Below are positions 1 through 8,546 of a stretch of DNA of 60,995 bases, in pieces. The position numbers and the translations under genes were made by a program. The notes under the pieces are model-generated. The model was not told the DNA's origin. It saw only the letters and a program-made list of their open reading frames with translations, and did no database searches. The number at the start of each line of letters is the position of its first letter. Position 1 is the stretch's first letter. Source of the stretch: Halanaerobiales bacterium (GTDB lineage Bacteria > Bacillota > Halanaerobiia > Halanaerobiales > M55B127); the NCBI GenBank assembly GCA_018399995.1, contig JAGYMU010000004.1, positions 1 to 60,995 on the forward strand, written 5' to 3'.

Positions 1-666
1 ATGAGGGGGCAGCCATAAAAATGGTCGCCCTACTCTATTAATGTACTTCTTAAATTCAAAAGAGAGTAGGAAAATTAGAATTTTATTAATGCTGTTTTTG
101 GTTTTATTACAATAATTTAACAAAGAAGGATCAAATCATCTATAAATCATTGGGTATATTCACCGTAATTGATAGAGTGATTCAGCAGGTAACAATACTG
201 AAATTAGAAAATGAGTATAAATCACTTTAAATAATATGTTTAGTGTAATAGAATTATAATGAAAGGGAGGATTTGTTTAGACTTTAAACCATAAATTTTT
301 TAAAAGCGAATGTTCTATATAGAGTATATAAAATGTGCTGGAAAACTTTTTGAAATGAAATTTATAATAAAATTTAACTGTTTAGATGAAAAGGATTTTG
401 ATTATAATATTTAAATAGCAATAATTATTTTTTCAATCTTTTAAATAACCGATTTGATATGGGGTGTAAAAAAACTGATCGAATTCTATATAAAATCCTA
501 CTGATATTATTTTTGCAGACAACTATATATTAAACCGGATTCAATATAGTAAAAATTGGTTATGGTAAAAGTCAAAAATGGAAACAAATAAACTAATCAG
601 ACCTTTATTTTGATTAAGAAATACAATTTTGTTTTCAACTATAATTAATTTTTAGGGGTGGAAAAA
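1..666. other. Gene-free AT-rich stretch
   Basis: I see no coding region here in either strand. An imperfect GC-rich hairpin near positions 4-30 and an 8-bp inverted repeat at 29-36/63-70 could be the terminator of a gene lying before the window. The rest is AT-rich with no clear promoter. The last bases (about 653-660, AGGGGTGG) are the ribosome site of the next gene. Confidence 0.5.
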
Positions 667-1644
667 ATGAAAATTGTATTGTTTATAATTATATTTGTTT
701 TATTAATTCTTGGAATATATTTTGGATATTATCTAATTAATCCTTCTCAAAAAGGCAAAACAATACTGGACAATTTAAATATACCCCACCCTACTGTTAT
801 TGCACATAGAGGTGCTTCTACGATCGCGCCTGAATCAACTAGACCAGCATATATCAAGGCTGTGCAGTTGGGAGCTGACTATATAGAGGCTGATATTCAT
901 AGAACAAGTGATGGCAAAATAGTTGTTATACATGACAGCACTTTAAAAAGGACTTCCGATATAGAGAATATATATCCAGATCGAGTGAATAAGCACATCA
1001 GTAATTTTACTTATGAAGAACTGTTAAAATTAGATTTTGGCAGCTGGTTTAATAAAAAGTATCCAAAAAAAGCAGATGAAAGTTTTATTGGGCTTGATAT
1101 TATAAGGTTGGAAGAATTAATAGAAATAGTTGAACAAAGCAAAAAATCAACAGGCATTGTTTTGGATATAAAGGATATTAGATATTATCCTAATATTGAG
1201 GATGATATCATAAAGATTTTAAAAAAGAAGGGATGGTATAAAGATTACGAAGATAATATAGATAGTTCAGATCATACTTCTAAGGTATTAATATTTTCTT
1301 TTAATCTCAATACTTTAAAAAATTTTAAAGATCTCGCTCCCAATATTCCCAGGGTCCTTCTGTTAAGCAACAATATGATGGACTGGCAAAAATGGGACAG
1401 ATGGCTTGAGGCTGCTGATGGAAATGTAAATGGTTTGGGGATTAAGGGTTTTATAAGTTGGCCCTGGCATGTTGCAGCTGCTCATAAAAGAGATTTATTT
1501 GTATATCCTTATGTGATAAATGAAATTTGGCAGTTGCAAATTTTAGCTCAGATTGAAACAAGTGGCTATATTACCAATCGACCTCATAGAGTTGTAGAAT
1601 TTTTAGAAAAGTTACCTACTTTGATTGAATTAGAGATCGAATAA
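667..1644 (+). CDS. Glycerophosphodiester phosphodiesterase, membrane-anchored
   Basis: The protein (325 residues) belongs to the GDPD family of TIM-barrel enzymes, which hydrolyse glycerophosphodiesters to an alcohol and sn-glycerol 3-phosphate. A single hydrophobic segment at residues 4-24 should anchor it with the domain outside the cytoplasm. The catalytic HRGA motif is at 47-50, the metal-binding E-A-D pattern at 74-76, and the second active-site His-Asp (HD) at 89-90. An in-frame GTG lies at 658, but it sits inside the ribosome site AGGGGTGG, so I place the start at ATG 667. The DUF1847 gene follows after 44 bases and may be cotranscribed. Substrate is not readable from sequence; phospholipid-derived glycerophosphodiesters are the usual ones. 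The family call is secure. Confidence 0.88.
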   Translation: MKIVLFIIIFVLLILGIYFGYYLINPSQKGKTILDNLNIPHPTVIAHRGASTIAPESTRPAYIKAVQLGADYIEADIHRTSDGKIVVIHDSTLKRTSDIENIYPDRVNKHISNFTYEELLKLDFGSWFNKKYPKKADESFIGLDIIRLEELIEIVEQSKKSTGIVLDIKDIRYYPNIEDDIIKILKKKGWYKDYEDNIDSSDHTSKVLIFSFNLNTLKNFKDLAPNIPRVLLLSNNMMDWQKWDRWLEAADGNVNGLGIKGFISWPWHVAAAHKRDLFVYPYVINEIWQLQILAQIETSGYITNRPHRVVEFLEKLPTLIELEIE

Positions 1645-1688
1645 ATGTAATATATTTAATTTAAAATAAAAGGAAGAAGGTTGAAACC

Positions 1689-2339
1689 ATGAAAAGGAAT
1701 AAAAATAAAAAAAGTTTACATTCTATATGTGCAAAATGTGATAATAAGGTATGTAATAGTGAATCTGTTAATTATCCCGAGTGGTGTCTGCAAAATAAAG
1801 TTGATTGGCTGCCGCAGTTATTAGAAGAGTACAATAAAAAAGAAAATAAAGTTCTGTATAAGACAGCCGCTCATATTGAAACTACTGGTTACAAAGAATG
1901 GCCTCGCTTGAAAGAAATTGCTGAATATGCGCTTTCTGCTGGCTTTAAAAATATAGGTATTGCATTTTGTATAGGTTTATCAAATGAGGCCAAAATAGCT
2001 ACCAGATATTTTGAAAAAAAGGGGTTAAAGGTAAATTCTGCTGTTTGTTGTTGTGGTAGTATTGATAAAGCTAAGCTTGATATCCCACCTGAAGATAGGT
2101 TTTCTTTTAAAGGATTTGAAGCTGGCTGTAATCCGATCGGTCAGGCAAAACTTTTAGCTGAATGTGGAACTGAATTTAATGTAGTATTAGGTCTTTGTGT
2201 AGGTCATGACAGCTTATTTTTTAAGTATTCTAAAGCTCCCACCACTGTTCTTGCGGTTAAAGATAGGGTTTTAGGACATAATCCTCTGGCTGCAGTTTAT
2301 AACTCAGAAAGTTATTATAGCCATCTTTATGAAGAATAA
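1689..2339 (+). CDS. DUF1847 cysteine-rich metal-binding protein
   Basis: This 216-residue protein matches what I know of the DUF1847 family of small putative metal-binding proteins of anaerobes. The N-terminus carries Cys14, Cys17 and Cys22, then another Cys near 33. The middle has a Cys-Cys-Cys cluster around residues 113-115 and further cysteines at about 141 and 164, suggesting a bound metal or Fe-S centre. There is no signal peptide or membrane segment. A strong ribosome site (AAGGAAGAAGG) precedes ATG 1689. No biochemical function is established for the family, and the neighbours do not suggest one. Confidence 0.75.
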   Translation: MKRNKNKKSLHSICAKCDNKVCNSESVNYPEWCLQNKVDWLPQLLEEYNKKENKVLYKTAAHIETTGYKEWPRLKEIAEYALSAGFKNIGIAFCIGLSNEAKIATRYFEKKGLKVNSAVCCCGSIDKAKLDIPPEDRFSFKGFEAGCNPIGQAKLLAECGTEFNVVLGLCVGHDSLFFKYSKAPTTVLAVKDRVLGHNPLAAVYNSESYYSHLYEE

Positions 2340-2631
2340 TATTTAAAAACTAATAATATATTATAATATTTGGGGACTAGAACAGAGAAAGTGGTTTTCA
2401 ATATCCATATAAAAGTAGTATATATAAAATAATCTTAATTTTAGAACAAGAAAATTACAATACATTTTTTTTCTAAAAGACCTCATAAAATGTTTTAAAA
2501 ATATGAGCAAGAAAATTTATATACTGATATAATAAAAGTAGATTGAAAAATTACTCGAGTTACATTTATGAAATCTTTTAAAATTGGATAATTTTTTGTA
2601 AATAAATATATTTTCAAGGGAGTAAAATAAC

Positions 2632-4794
2632 ATGAAAAAGAAAGCAATATATATAATTAGTTTAATAATGTTAATCTCCATATTTTTATCAGGTTGTTCT
2701 AGTGATATACTTGATATTTTTGCTGAATATGATATTTACTTTAGAGTGAAGGATAAAAGTGGGAATCCCATATCGGGGGCTTTAGTAACTTTAGATGGAT
2801 CATCTAAAAGAACTGGAGATGAAGGCAGAGTGAGTTTCAGCAGAGATGATGGAAATTATCATTATAAGGTTATAGCAGAGGGTTATAAAGATGATGGTGG
2901 GAAACTACTGGTGGATGGCAGTAATGTGAGCCTAGATATATCTTTAACTTCAATAAAGTATGATCTTTGGTTTAAAGTAATGGATGAAGATCAAAAAGCG
3001 ATCGAGGGAGCAGAGGTATATTTTAATAATCAAAAAGCATATACTGATGGTAACGGATTGGTAAATTTCTTCCATGAAGAACCCGGTCAATATACTATTG
3101 TTGTAATTTCTTCTGGATACAGTTATTTTAAAGATGATTTTACTCTTAATGAGGACCAGACCATAAATATTAATTTGTCTTCTATATCTGGAAATTCAAC
3201 GATTACAGGTAATATAAGAATATATAACAAAACAGGTCCCCTAACTATTAGTATAGGAAATGATAACCAAGATATAGGATATAAGGAAAACGGAAATATT
3301 AAGGATTATGAAGAATATGAAAAAGATGAAATAATTATAAAATTTAAAAGCCGGCTATCTTCTCAATCAGTTCTTCAGCTGGAAAAGAGCAATAATTTAA
3401 TAAAATTAAGCAGTCTTGATACAAAAGATGGTATTATATTAAGATATAGATTTATAAAAGACAAAAATATCAAGGATCTTCTTGATTATTACAACAATCT
3501 AGAAGAGGTTAAATGGGCAGAACCAAATTATACTGCTTATGCCTTGGCTGTACCTAATGATACTCATTATGATTATCAATGGAGTTTAATCAATTCTAAT
3601 CTTGAAGCAGCCTGGGATAAAAGAGAAGATAGTGGATATATTAAGGTGGCTGTTTTAGATACAGGGATTATACCAAATCACCCTGATTTGATAAACAATT
3701 TGAGCAGTGGTGCAGACTTTGTAGGGGGGGAGAATATGATCAATCCCTATAATTTTGAACCAACCGATGATGATCCTACTGATAAGACAACTCTAGCGAA
3801 TGGCGGCAGCCATGGGACTCATGTAAGTGGTATTATTGGTGCGGTGGGGAATAATAGCAGGGGAATTACGGGTGTGACCTGGAATATAAATATAATACCT
3901 GTTAGAGTTCTCAATGAAGATAAGGTTGGCAACCATTGGGATATTGCGGAAGGCATATATTATGCAGTCAAACATGGAGCAGATATTATAAATTTTAGTT
4001 TGGGAAGTTCTGAGGGGAGCTCTATTTTGGTCAATGCAATACAATATGCTGATTCTGCCGGAGTTGTTATGGTTGCTTCAGCTGGTAACAAAGGTTCAAG
4101 AGGATTATTATATCCGGCAGCCTATTCTGAAACAATAGCAGTGGGAGCTGTTGATTATAAAAATGAGCGAAGTTCTTATTCTAATTATAGCTCTAACCTT
4201 GATATAGTTGCTCCGGGCGGCACCTCAAGTAAAGGCATATATAGTACATGGGGTTATTATAATGAGGGAGTGGTTAATTCTAGTTACAGCTATATGAGTG
4301 GCACATCTATGGCCGCACCCCATGTAAGTGGAGTGGCTGCCTTATTGTTAGCAGAGGGTGTCAATCCGTCTAATATTAAGGGCAGACTTATATCAACAGC
4401 TGTGGACCTGGGTACAGAAGGTAAAGACGATTATTATGGTTATGGATTAGTTGATGCTTATGGGGCTTTACTAAATAAAAAGTTAAAGAATCCTTATGTG
4501 TTTGCAGGTAGCGAAAAATATGATATCAAAAGTGAATTTACCAAAATGAAAGATGATGGTTCATTTATTTTAAATCAGGTTGAAGCAGATGAGGTATATG
4601 TCTATAGCTGGAGAGATGTTAATGAAAACGGGATAATAGATAGTGGAGATTATTATGGGAGGTCAAGTAATTCTTTGAATATAAGTGATAACACTGATCA
4701 TTATGTTGATTTAAATATGTTTTATATTAATGATTCATCAAATTTAAATATAGCTATTCAAGGGCTAAATATTATTAAAGGACAGCTTGATTAG
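2632..4794 (+). CDS. Subtilase (S8) lipoprotein with N-terminal carboxypeptidase-regulatory-like domains
   Basis: This is a 720-residue secreted serine protease. A lipoprotein signal ends at L-S-G-C with the lipidated Cys at residue 22. Two beta-sandwich repeats of the carboxypeptidase-regulatory/PEGA kind follow (about 34-105 and 110-183). A fervidolysin-like inhibitory propeptide spans about 228-300, and the S8 catalytic domain about 310-620. The triad is complete: Asp343 (VLDTG), His394 (SHGTH), Ser559 (GTSMA), with the oxyanion Asn486. The C-terminal 100 residues form another small beta-rich domain. It is predicted to sit on a membrane surface facing outward and degrade protein, perhaps for nutrition or quality control. 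It is preceded by about 290 bases without genes and appears monocistronic or followed by the hydrolase gene 72 bases downstream. Confidence 0.92.
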   Translation: MKKKAIYIISLIMLISIFLSGCSSDILDIFAEYDIYFRVKDKSGNPISGALVTLDGSSKRTGDEGRVSFSRDDGNYHYKVIAEGYKDDGGKLLVDGSNVSLDISLTSIKYDLWFKVMDEDQKAIEGAEVYFNNQKAYTDGNGLVNFFHEEPGQYTIVVISSGYSYFKDDFTLNEDQTININLSSISGNSTITGNIRIYNKTGPLTISIGNDNQDIGYKENGNIKDYEEYEKDEIIIKFKSRLSSQSVLQLEKSNNLIKLSSLDTKDGIILRYRFIKDKNIKDLLDYYNNLEEVKWAEPNYTAYALAVPNDTHYDYQWSLINSNLEAAWDKREDSGYIKVAVLDTGIIPNHPDLINNLSSGADFVGGENMINPYNFEPTDDDPTDKTTLANGGSHGTHVSGIIGAVGNNSRGITGVTWNINIIPVRVLNEDKVGNHWDIAEGIYYAVKHGADIINFSLGSSEGSSILVNAIQYADSAGVVMVASAGNKGSRGLLYPAAYSETIAVGAVDYKNERSSYSNYSSNLDIVAPGGTSSKGIYSTWGYYNEGVVNSSYSYMSGTSMAAPHVSGVAALLLAEGVNPSNIKGRLISTAVDLGTEGKDDYYGYGLVDAYGALLNKKLKNPYVFAGSEKYDIKSEFTKMKDDGSFILNQVEADEVYVYSWRDVNENGIIDSGDYYGRSSNSLNISDNTDHYVDLNMFYINDSSNLNIAIQGLNIIKGQLD

Positions 4795-4866
4795 AAAATA
4801 ATTAGGGCAGTTTACTTTTAAACACCTTTTAAATTTGTAAAATACCTATGTGAGGGAGTTGATATT

Positions 4867-5508
4867 GTGAAAATTAAATGGTGGGGACATGCTTCATTTT
4901 CAATAAGAACTTCTAATGACAGCGTAATTTTTACAGATCCTTATAATGAAGATTTGCCCTATGCTAAAATTAATGAAGAGGCTGATTATGTTACTGTAAG
5001 TCATGAACATTTTGATCACAATGCGGTTGAATTACTGTCAGGTAATCCAAAAATAGTCAAAGAGGTTACAGGATTTCAAAATGATGAGATAAAAATTGAA
5101 GGTATAGAAGTCTATCATGATGATGTTCAAGGAGAGATAAGGGGAAAGAATATAATATTCAACTTTGAATTTGATGGAATAAAAATAAGTCATCTGGGGG
5201 ATCTGGGACATTTATTAGACAAAGAACAAATAGAAAAACTGGCAGATGTAGATATCTTATTAATCCCGGTTGGTGGAAATTATACAATAAATGCAGCTCA
5301 GGCATATGATACAATAAATAAGATCACACCTAAAATAATCTTTCCCATGCATTATAAAACAGATATTTTGGATTTTCCAATCCAAGGCATAGATAAATTT
5401 TTGACTTTTTTTCATGATGAAAGTATAGAAAAAATTAATGGTTGTGAAGTAGAAATAGATGATTTTCCCTCAGAGCAGAAAGTATTTGTACTTGATTATG
5501 TAAAGTAA
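4867..5508 (+). CDS. Metallo-beta-lactamase-fold hydrolase (UlaG/UPF0173-like)
   Basis: A 213-residue cytoplasmic protein of the Lactamase_B_3 group. It shows the zinc-binding motif His46-x-His48-x-Asp50-His51, an early W-G-H-A-S segment typical of the UlaG/UPF0173 branch, a second metal region (HLGDLGH, about 115) and a late H-Y-K at about 163. The start is GTG 4867, set by GAGGGAG just upstream; no alternative ATG is as well placed. UlaG hydrolyses L-ascorbate-6-phosphate lactone, but most members of this branch have no assigned substrate and there are no ascorbate genes nearby, so only the fold and metal dependence are claimed. Confidence 0.85.
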   Translation: MKIKWWGHASFSIRTSNDSVIFTDPYNEDLPYAKINEEADYVTVSHEHFDHNAVELLSGNPKIVKEVTGFQNDEIKIEGIEVYHDDVQGEIRGKNIIFNFEFDGIKISHLGDLGHLLDKEQIEKLADVDILLIPVGGNYTINAAQAYDTINKITPKIIFPMHYKTDILDFPIQGIDKFLTFFHDESIEKINGCEVEIDDFPSEQKVFVLDYVK

Positions 5509-5547
5509 ATATTCTTATTAATATTATTTTATCAAGTCTTCCTCAAG

Positions 5548-5596
5548 AAAAACCTATCTAAATCTGTGATTTAGGTGGAGAAGAATTAAGGTTTTT
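5548..5596. terminator. Compound hairpin after the hydrolase; possible left end of the TnpB element
   Basis: An inner stem CTAAATC/GATTTAG (5558-5564, 5568-5574, loop TGT) sits inside an outer AAAAACCT/AGGTTTTT pair (5548-5555, 5589-5596) followed by a T run. It can act as a rho-independent terminator for the upstream gene. The inner arms also recur at the right end of the decayed TnpB element (6472-6493), so it may be part of the element's left end. Confidence 0.55.
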
Positions 5597-5702
5597 TTGT
5601 TAAATTACTAGAAATTCCTTAGTTTTTTTCTTTACTACCGAACAGACGTTTTGTGTGATTATATTAGTTGAGAGAGATAAAAGACTAATGAAATTATCAT
5701 AA

Positions 5703-6379
5703 AAAGTATATGTAAATTTAAGTCATAGAGAAAAGAAAGTGTTTGATGAACTGATTTGGCATCTAACAAAATTATATAATATTTCTACTTTCCCAATGAG
5801 AGAAAATGAATCCATTTCGTATTCTAAGAATGATAAATTTGCAAATCAAATTTACGTAGTGACTATTTACATGCTCATAACAGGCAACAATTATTTAAAA
5901 AATTAGATAAAGATTGGAAAAGTTATTTTAAAACAATTAAAGAATTTAAAAAGAATAATCCTGAAGGCAATCTATTAATTCTATCACTTGCTAAAAAAAT
6001 AAAAGCTAAATATCAGATAGAAGATATAAAGATAAAACTGACAGAAAGGGTTTTAAAGCTGATAGGCAGTATTAAAAACATTAATTAAGTGATCATTAAA
6101 AAGGATTATTACAGTAATGGCTTTTACTTAAATGTTGTTTACACTAAAGATGAAAAAGAGAAACAAGGATACACAAACATAATGTCTATTGATTTAGGAT
6201 TAGACAATCTCACAACAGTAACCTTTTTAGAAAATGAAGATACTTATATTATTGATGGTAAAAAATTAAAATCTAGAAGAAAATATTTAAAATTAAAATG
6301 TATTCCAAAACTGATACAGACAGTGATGTATAATGGTGTCATGAATGCACCTAAGCGAATAAGTGTGGCCTGCTATTAA
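5703..6379 (+). pseudogene. tnpB: Decayed tnpB (IS200/IS605-family accessory nuclease) remnant
   Basis: Pieces of a TnpB/OrfB protein can be read across two frames. One frame (5703-5906) reads YVNLSHREKKVFDELIWHL and resembles the TnpB N-terminus. A second frame (about 5852-6379) reads LHAHNRQQLFKKLDKDWKS, passes an in-frame stop at 6086, and continues to the RuvC-I-like segment SIDLGLDNLTT. The reading then jumps after about 6330 to a short tail, so the RuvC-II, zinc-finger and RuvC-III regions (about 200 residues) are gone. No TnpA transposase is present. With a frameshift, a stop and a large internal deletion, the gene cannot make an active RNA-guided nuclease. Family assignment rests on motif recognition. 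Confidence 0.8.
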
Positions 6380-6464
6380 TAGGTGCAAAACTTAAATACA
6401 AAACTTTGCTTGAAGCTATCTAGTATGCAGCAGCACTTAGGTTGCTAAAAGTATAGTAAAAGAA

Positions 6465-6507
6465 GCTCCCTCTAAATCTTTTATTTGATTTACTGAGAGA
6501 AGTTCAC
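6465..6507 (+). mobile_element. Right-end hairpin of the TnpB element
   Basis: The segment GCTCCCTCTAAATC (6465-6478) pairs imperfectly with GATTTACTGAGAGAAG (6487-6502) and is followed by TTCAC (6503-6507). A hairpin followed by a TTCAC-like end is what I expect of the right end of IS1341-type elements, where the guide RNA scaffold of TnpB also ends. The mispaired 3' arm fits a decaying copy. The exact boundary needs a comparison with intact copies. Confidence 0.5.
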
Positions 6508-6660
6508 GGAATATGATTTGTATTATATTCTTGAAGTGAGTTTTTATTAAACACTTTTTTAAAATCCAGCTGTTATAATTATAATTAATATCAAGTATTT
6601 ATCCTACATAATTAAGATAATTAGAAAAATAGAAGATATTTGAAAAAATATATTAACTGC

Positions 6661-6698
6661 AAAAACCCCCTTGCTGTATTATAGTCAAGGGGGTTTTT
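6661..6698. terminator. Strong bidirectional terminator
   Basis: A 13-bp perfect stem AAAAACCCCCTTG (6661-6673) / CAAGGGGGTTTTT (6686-6698) with T runs readable on both strands. It lies 34 bases beyond the stop of the last gene of the minus-strand redox operon and most likely ends that transcript, while also insulating it from plus-strand read-through. Confidence 0.9.
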
Positions 6699-6731
6699 AT
6701 CTAGATTACTAAAATTTATGAAGATTTTTGA

Positions 6732-8531
6732 TTAATTTTTTAAAAATTCATCTATGCCCTGTGCAGCATTATGTCCGGTTTTAATTCCATTAATAACATC
6801 TGGTCCTCTGACTATATCTCCACCTGCAAAAAGCCAGGGGAGAGAGGTTTGCTGTTTATCGTTGACTTTTATTCTGGGTCCTTCATATTTTATGTCATAA
6901 TTATCATCTATATAACTATTATCACCGGCCTGTCCAATTGCTTCTACAACCATATCACACTCGTAGTTTTGAATATCCTGGTCATCAAAAGTGGGGTTAA
7001 AGTTCATATCATCATCAAAAACAGAAACACAGCAGTTTGTACATATCTGTGAAATACTTCCATCCTCACTTACAATAATTTCTTTTGGTCCTCTACCAGG
7101 CTCGAAATCAACACCTTCTTCTCGGGCTTCTTCTATTTCTTCTTGATCAGCAGGCATTATATCTTCGGTTTCTAGAGATGTGACTAAAACATTTACTTGA
7201 CCGTATTTCTTTTTCTGTAATCTGGCCAATGATCTGGCAATATCCATAGCCACATTGCCTCCGCCAATAACTACAATTTTTTTAGTTAAGGGAATTTCTT
7301 CTCCCTTTGTGATCTGTTTCAAGAGGTATATAGCTTGATATACATTATTATTTTCAGTACCTGGAATTCTTGTACTGCGTCCATTATGGAGCCCAGTAGC
7401 AGCAAAAACTGCATCATATTCTTTTTTAATATCAGATAGTGAAATATCTTTACCTATCCTGATATTGAATTTGAATTCAACACCCAGATTCTTGATATAG
7501 TTGATATCTTTATCCAGCTTATCATAGGGCAACCTATATTCAGGAATTCCATATCTCATCATTCCCCCGGCTTTACTTTCAGCTTCAAAGACAGTTATCT
7601 GATAACCCATCAATTTAAGATAATGAGCAGCAGATAGACCGGCTGGCCCGGCTCCTATTATTGCCACCTTTTTATCAACCTGATGGATTTTTTCTGTGCC
7701 TAAAATTTTATTATATTCAGCCAAATCTACATTATCAACCGCATATCTTTTTAACCAGCGGATAGAAACTGCTTCTCCTCTATGGCTAATAGAACAAATA
7801 GATTCACAGTTATGGGTACAAATCCTACCACATACTTCAGGTAAGGGGTTATCTTCATAAATTTGTTTAAGAGATTCTTCCAGGTCTTCATCATAAATTC
7901 CCCTAATATATTCCGGTATGTTCATACTGGCCGGACATGCTTCAGTGCAGATATCGCATTCTACACAGCGGGAAGCTTCTTTTTCAGCCTGTTTTTTGGA
8001 AAATCCTTTGACTATTTCCATAAAAGACTGTACTCTACTTTCGGCATCTAGTTCCTGCATTTCAATTCTATAGAGATCCAATAGTTCAGAATCTTGATCT
8101 CTTTCATAACCTATTGCAGATTCAATTTTATTGATATTTTTATTATCAGGAATATAGGAAAAACTTTCAGCATCATGATTAATATAAGTATAATCCTGGG
8201 TAAATTGTAAAGAACCTGTTGTGCAAATGTCAACACATAGCCCACACCAGCAGCAGCGTCCATAATCAATTTTGGGTCGTTCATTGCGTTGACCAAGTTC
8301 TGTTTTTACATTCTCTAGTTCTACCATTTTAATAGCCTTATTATCACATATCTTTGAACAGGTACCACAACCAATACATTTGTCTAGGTCATTAATATGA
8401 AAACCCCTATATCTTTTGGCTGTTTTTTTATTTTCTTCAGGTACTTTAATCGTCTCGGGCTTTTTAAATAAATTTTTAAAAGAAACCGCTGGAGAAAAAA
8501 TACTACTTTTATCTTTGCTCAATATTCTCAC
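6732..8531 (-). CDS. NuoI-like ferredoxin fused to GltD/NfnB-like NAD(P)H:acceptor flavoprotein (MbxN fusion)
   Basis: The 599-residue protein has two parts. The N-terminal part is a NuoI/MbxN-like ferredoxin with Cys52/55/58/62 and Cys93/96/99/103 for two [4Fe-4S] clusters. The C-terminal part (about 140-599) is a GltD/NfnB-like module: Cys189/192/195/199 and Cys234/238/242/246, the FAD-binding GAGPAG (293-298), the NAD(P)H-binding GGGNVAMD (423-430) and the C-terminal FAD motif AGGD (569-572). NADPH-type relatives carry a Y-R-R motif after the GGGNxAMD helix; here the segment reads VTSLETED (about 450-457), which hints at NAD(H). As the last gene of the operon it should dock NAD(H) or ferredoxin chemistry onto the NuoB/C/D-like peripheral arm. 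The domain calls are secure; the electron direction is inferred. Confidence 0.88.
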   Translation of the reverse strand: MRILSKDKSSIFSPAVSFKNLFKKPETIKVPEENKKTAKRYRGFHINDLDKCIGCGTCSKICDNKAIKMVELENVKTELGQRNERPKIDYGRCCWCGLCVDICTTGSLQFTQDYTYINHDAESFSYIPDNKNINKIESAIGYERDQDSELLDLYRIEMQELDAESRVQSFMEIVKGFSKKQAEKEASRCVECDICTEACPASMNIPEYIRGIYDEDLEESLKQIYEDNPLPEVCGRICTHNCESICSISHRGEAVSIRWLKRYAVDNVDLAEYNKILGTEKIHQVDKKVAIIGAGPAGLSAAHYLKLMGYQITVFEAESKAGGMMRYGIPEYRLPYDKLDKDINYIKNLGVEFKFNIRIGKDISLSDIKKEYDAVFAATGLHNGRSTRIPGTENNNVYQAIYLLKQITKGEEIPLTKKIVVIGGGNVAMDIARSLARLQKKKYGQVNVLVTSLETEDIMPADQEEIEEAREEGVDFEPGRGPKEIIVSEDGSISQICTNCCVSVFDDDMNFNPTFDDQDIQNYECDMVVEAIGQAGDNSYIDDNYDIKYEGPRIKVNDKQQTSLPWLFAGGDIVRGPDVINGIKTGHNAAQGIDEFLKN

Positions 8532-8546
8532 CTCACTTTAATACTT

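Noticed and set aside
1-70. A riboswitch or small RNA at the left edge
   Set aside because: Only short, imperfect stems are present and no known consensus could be matched.
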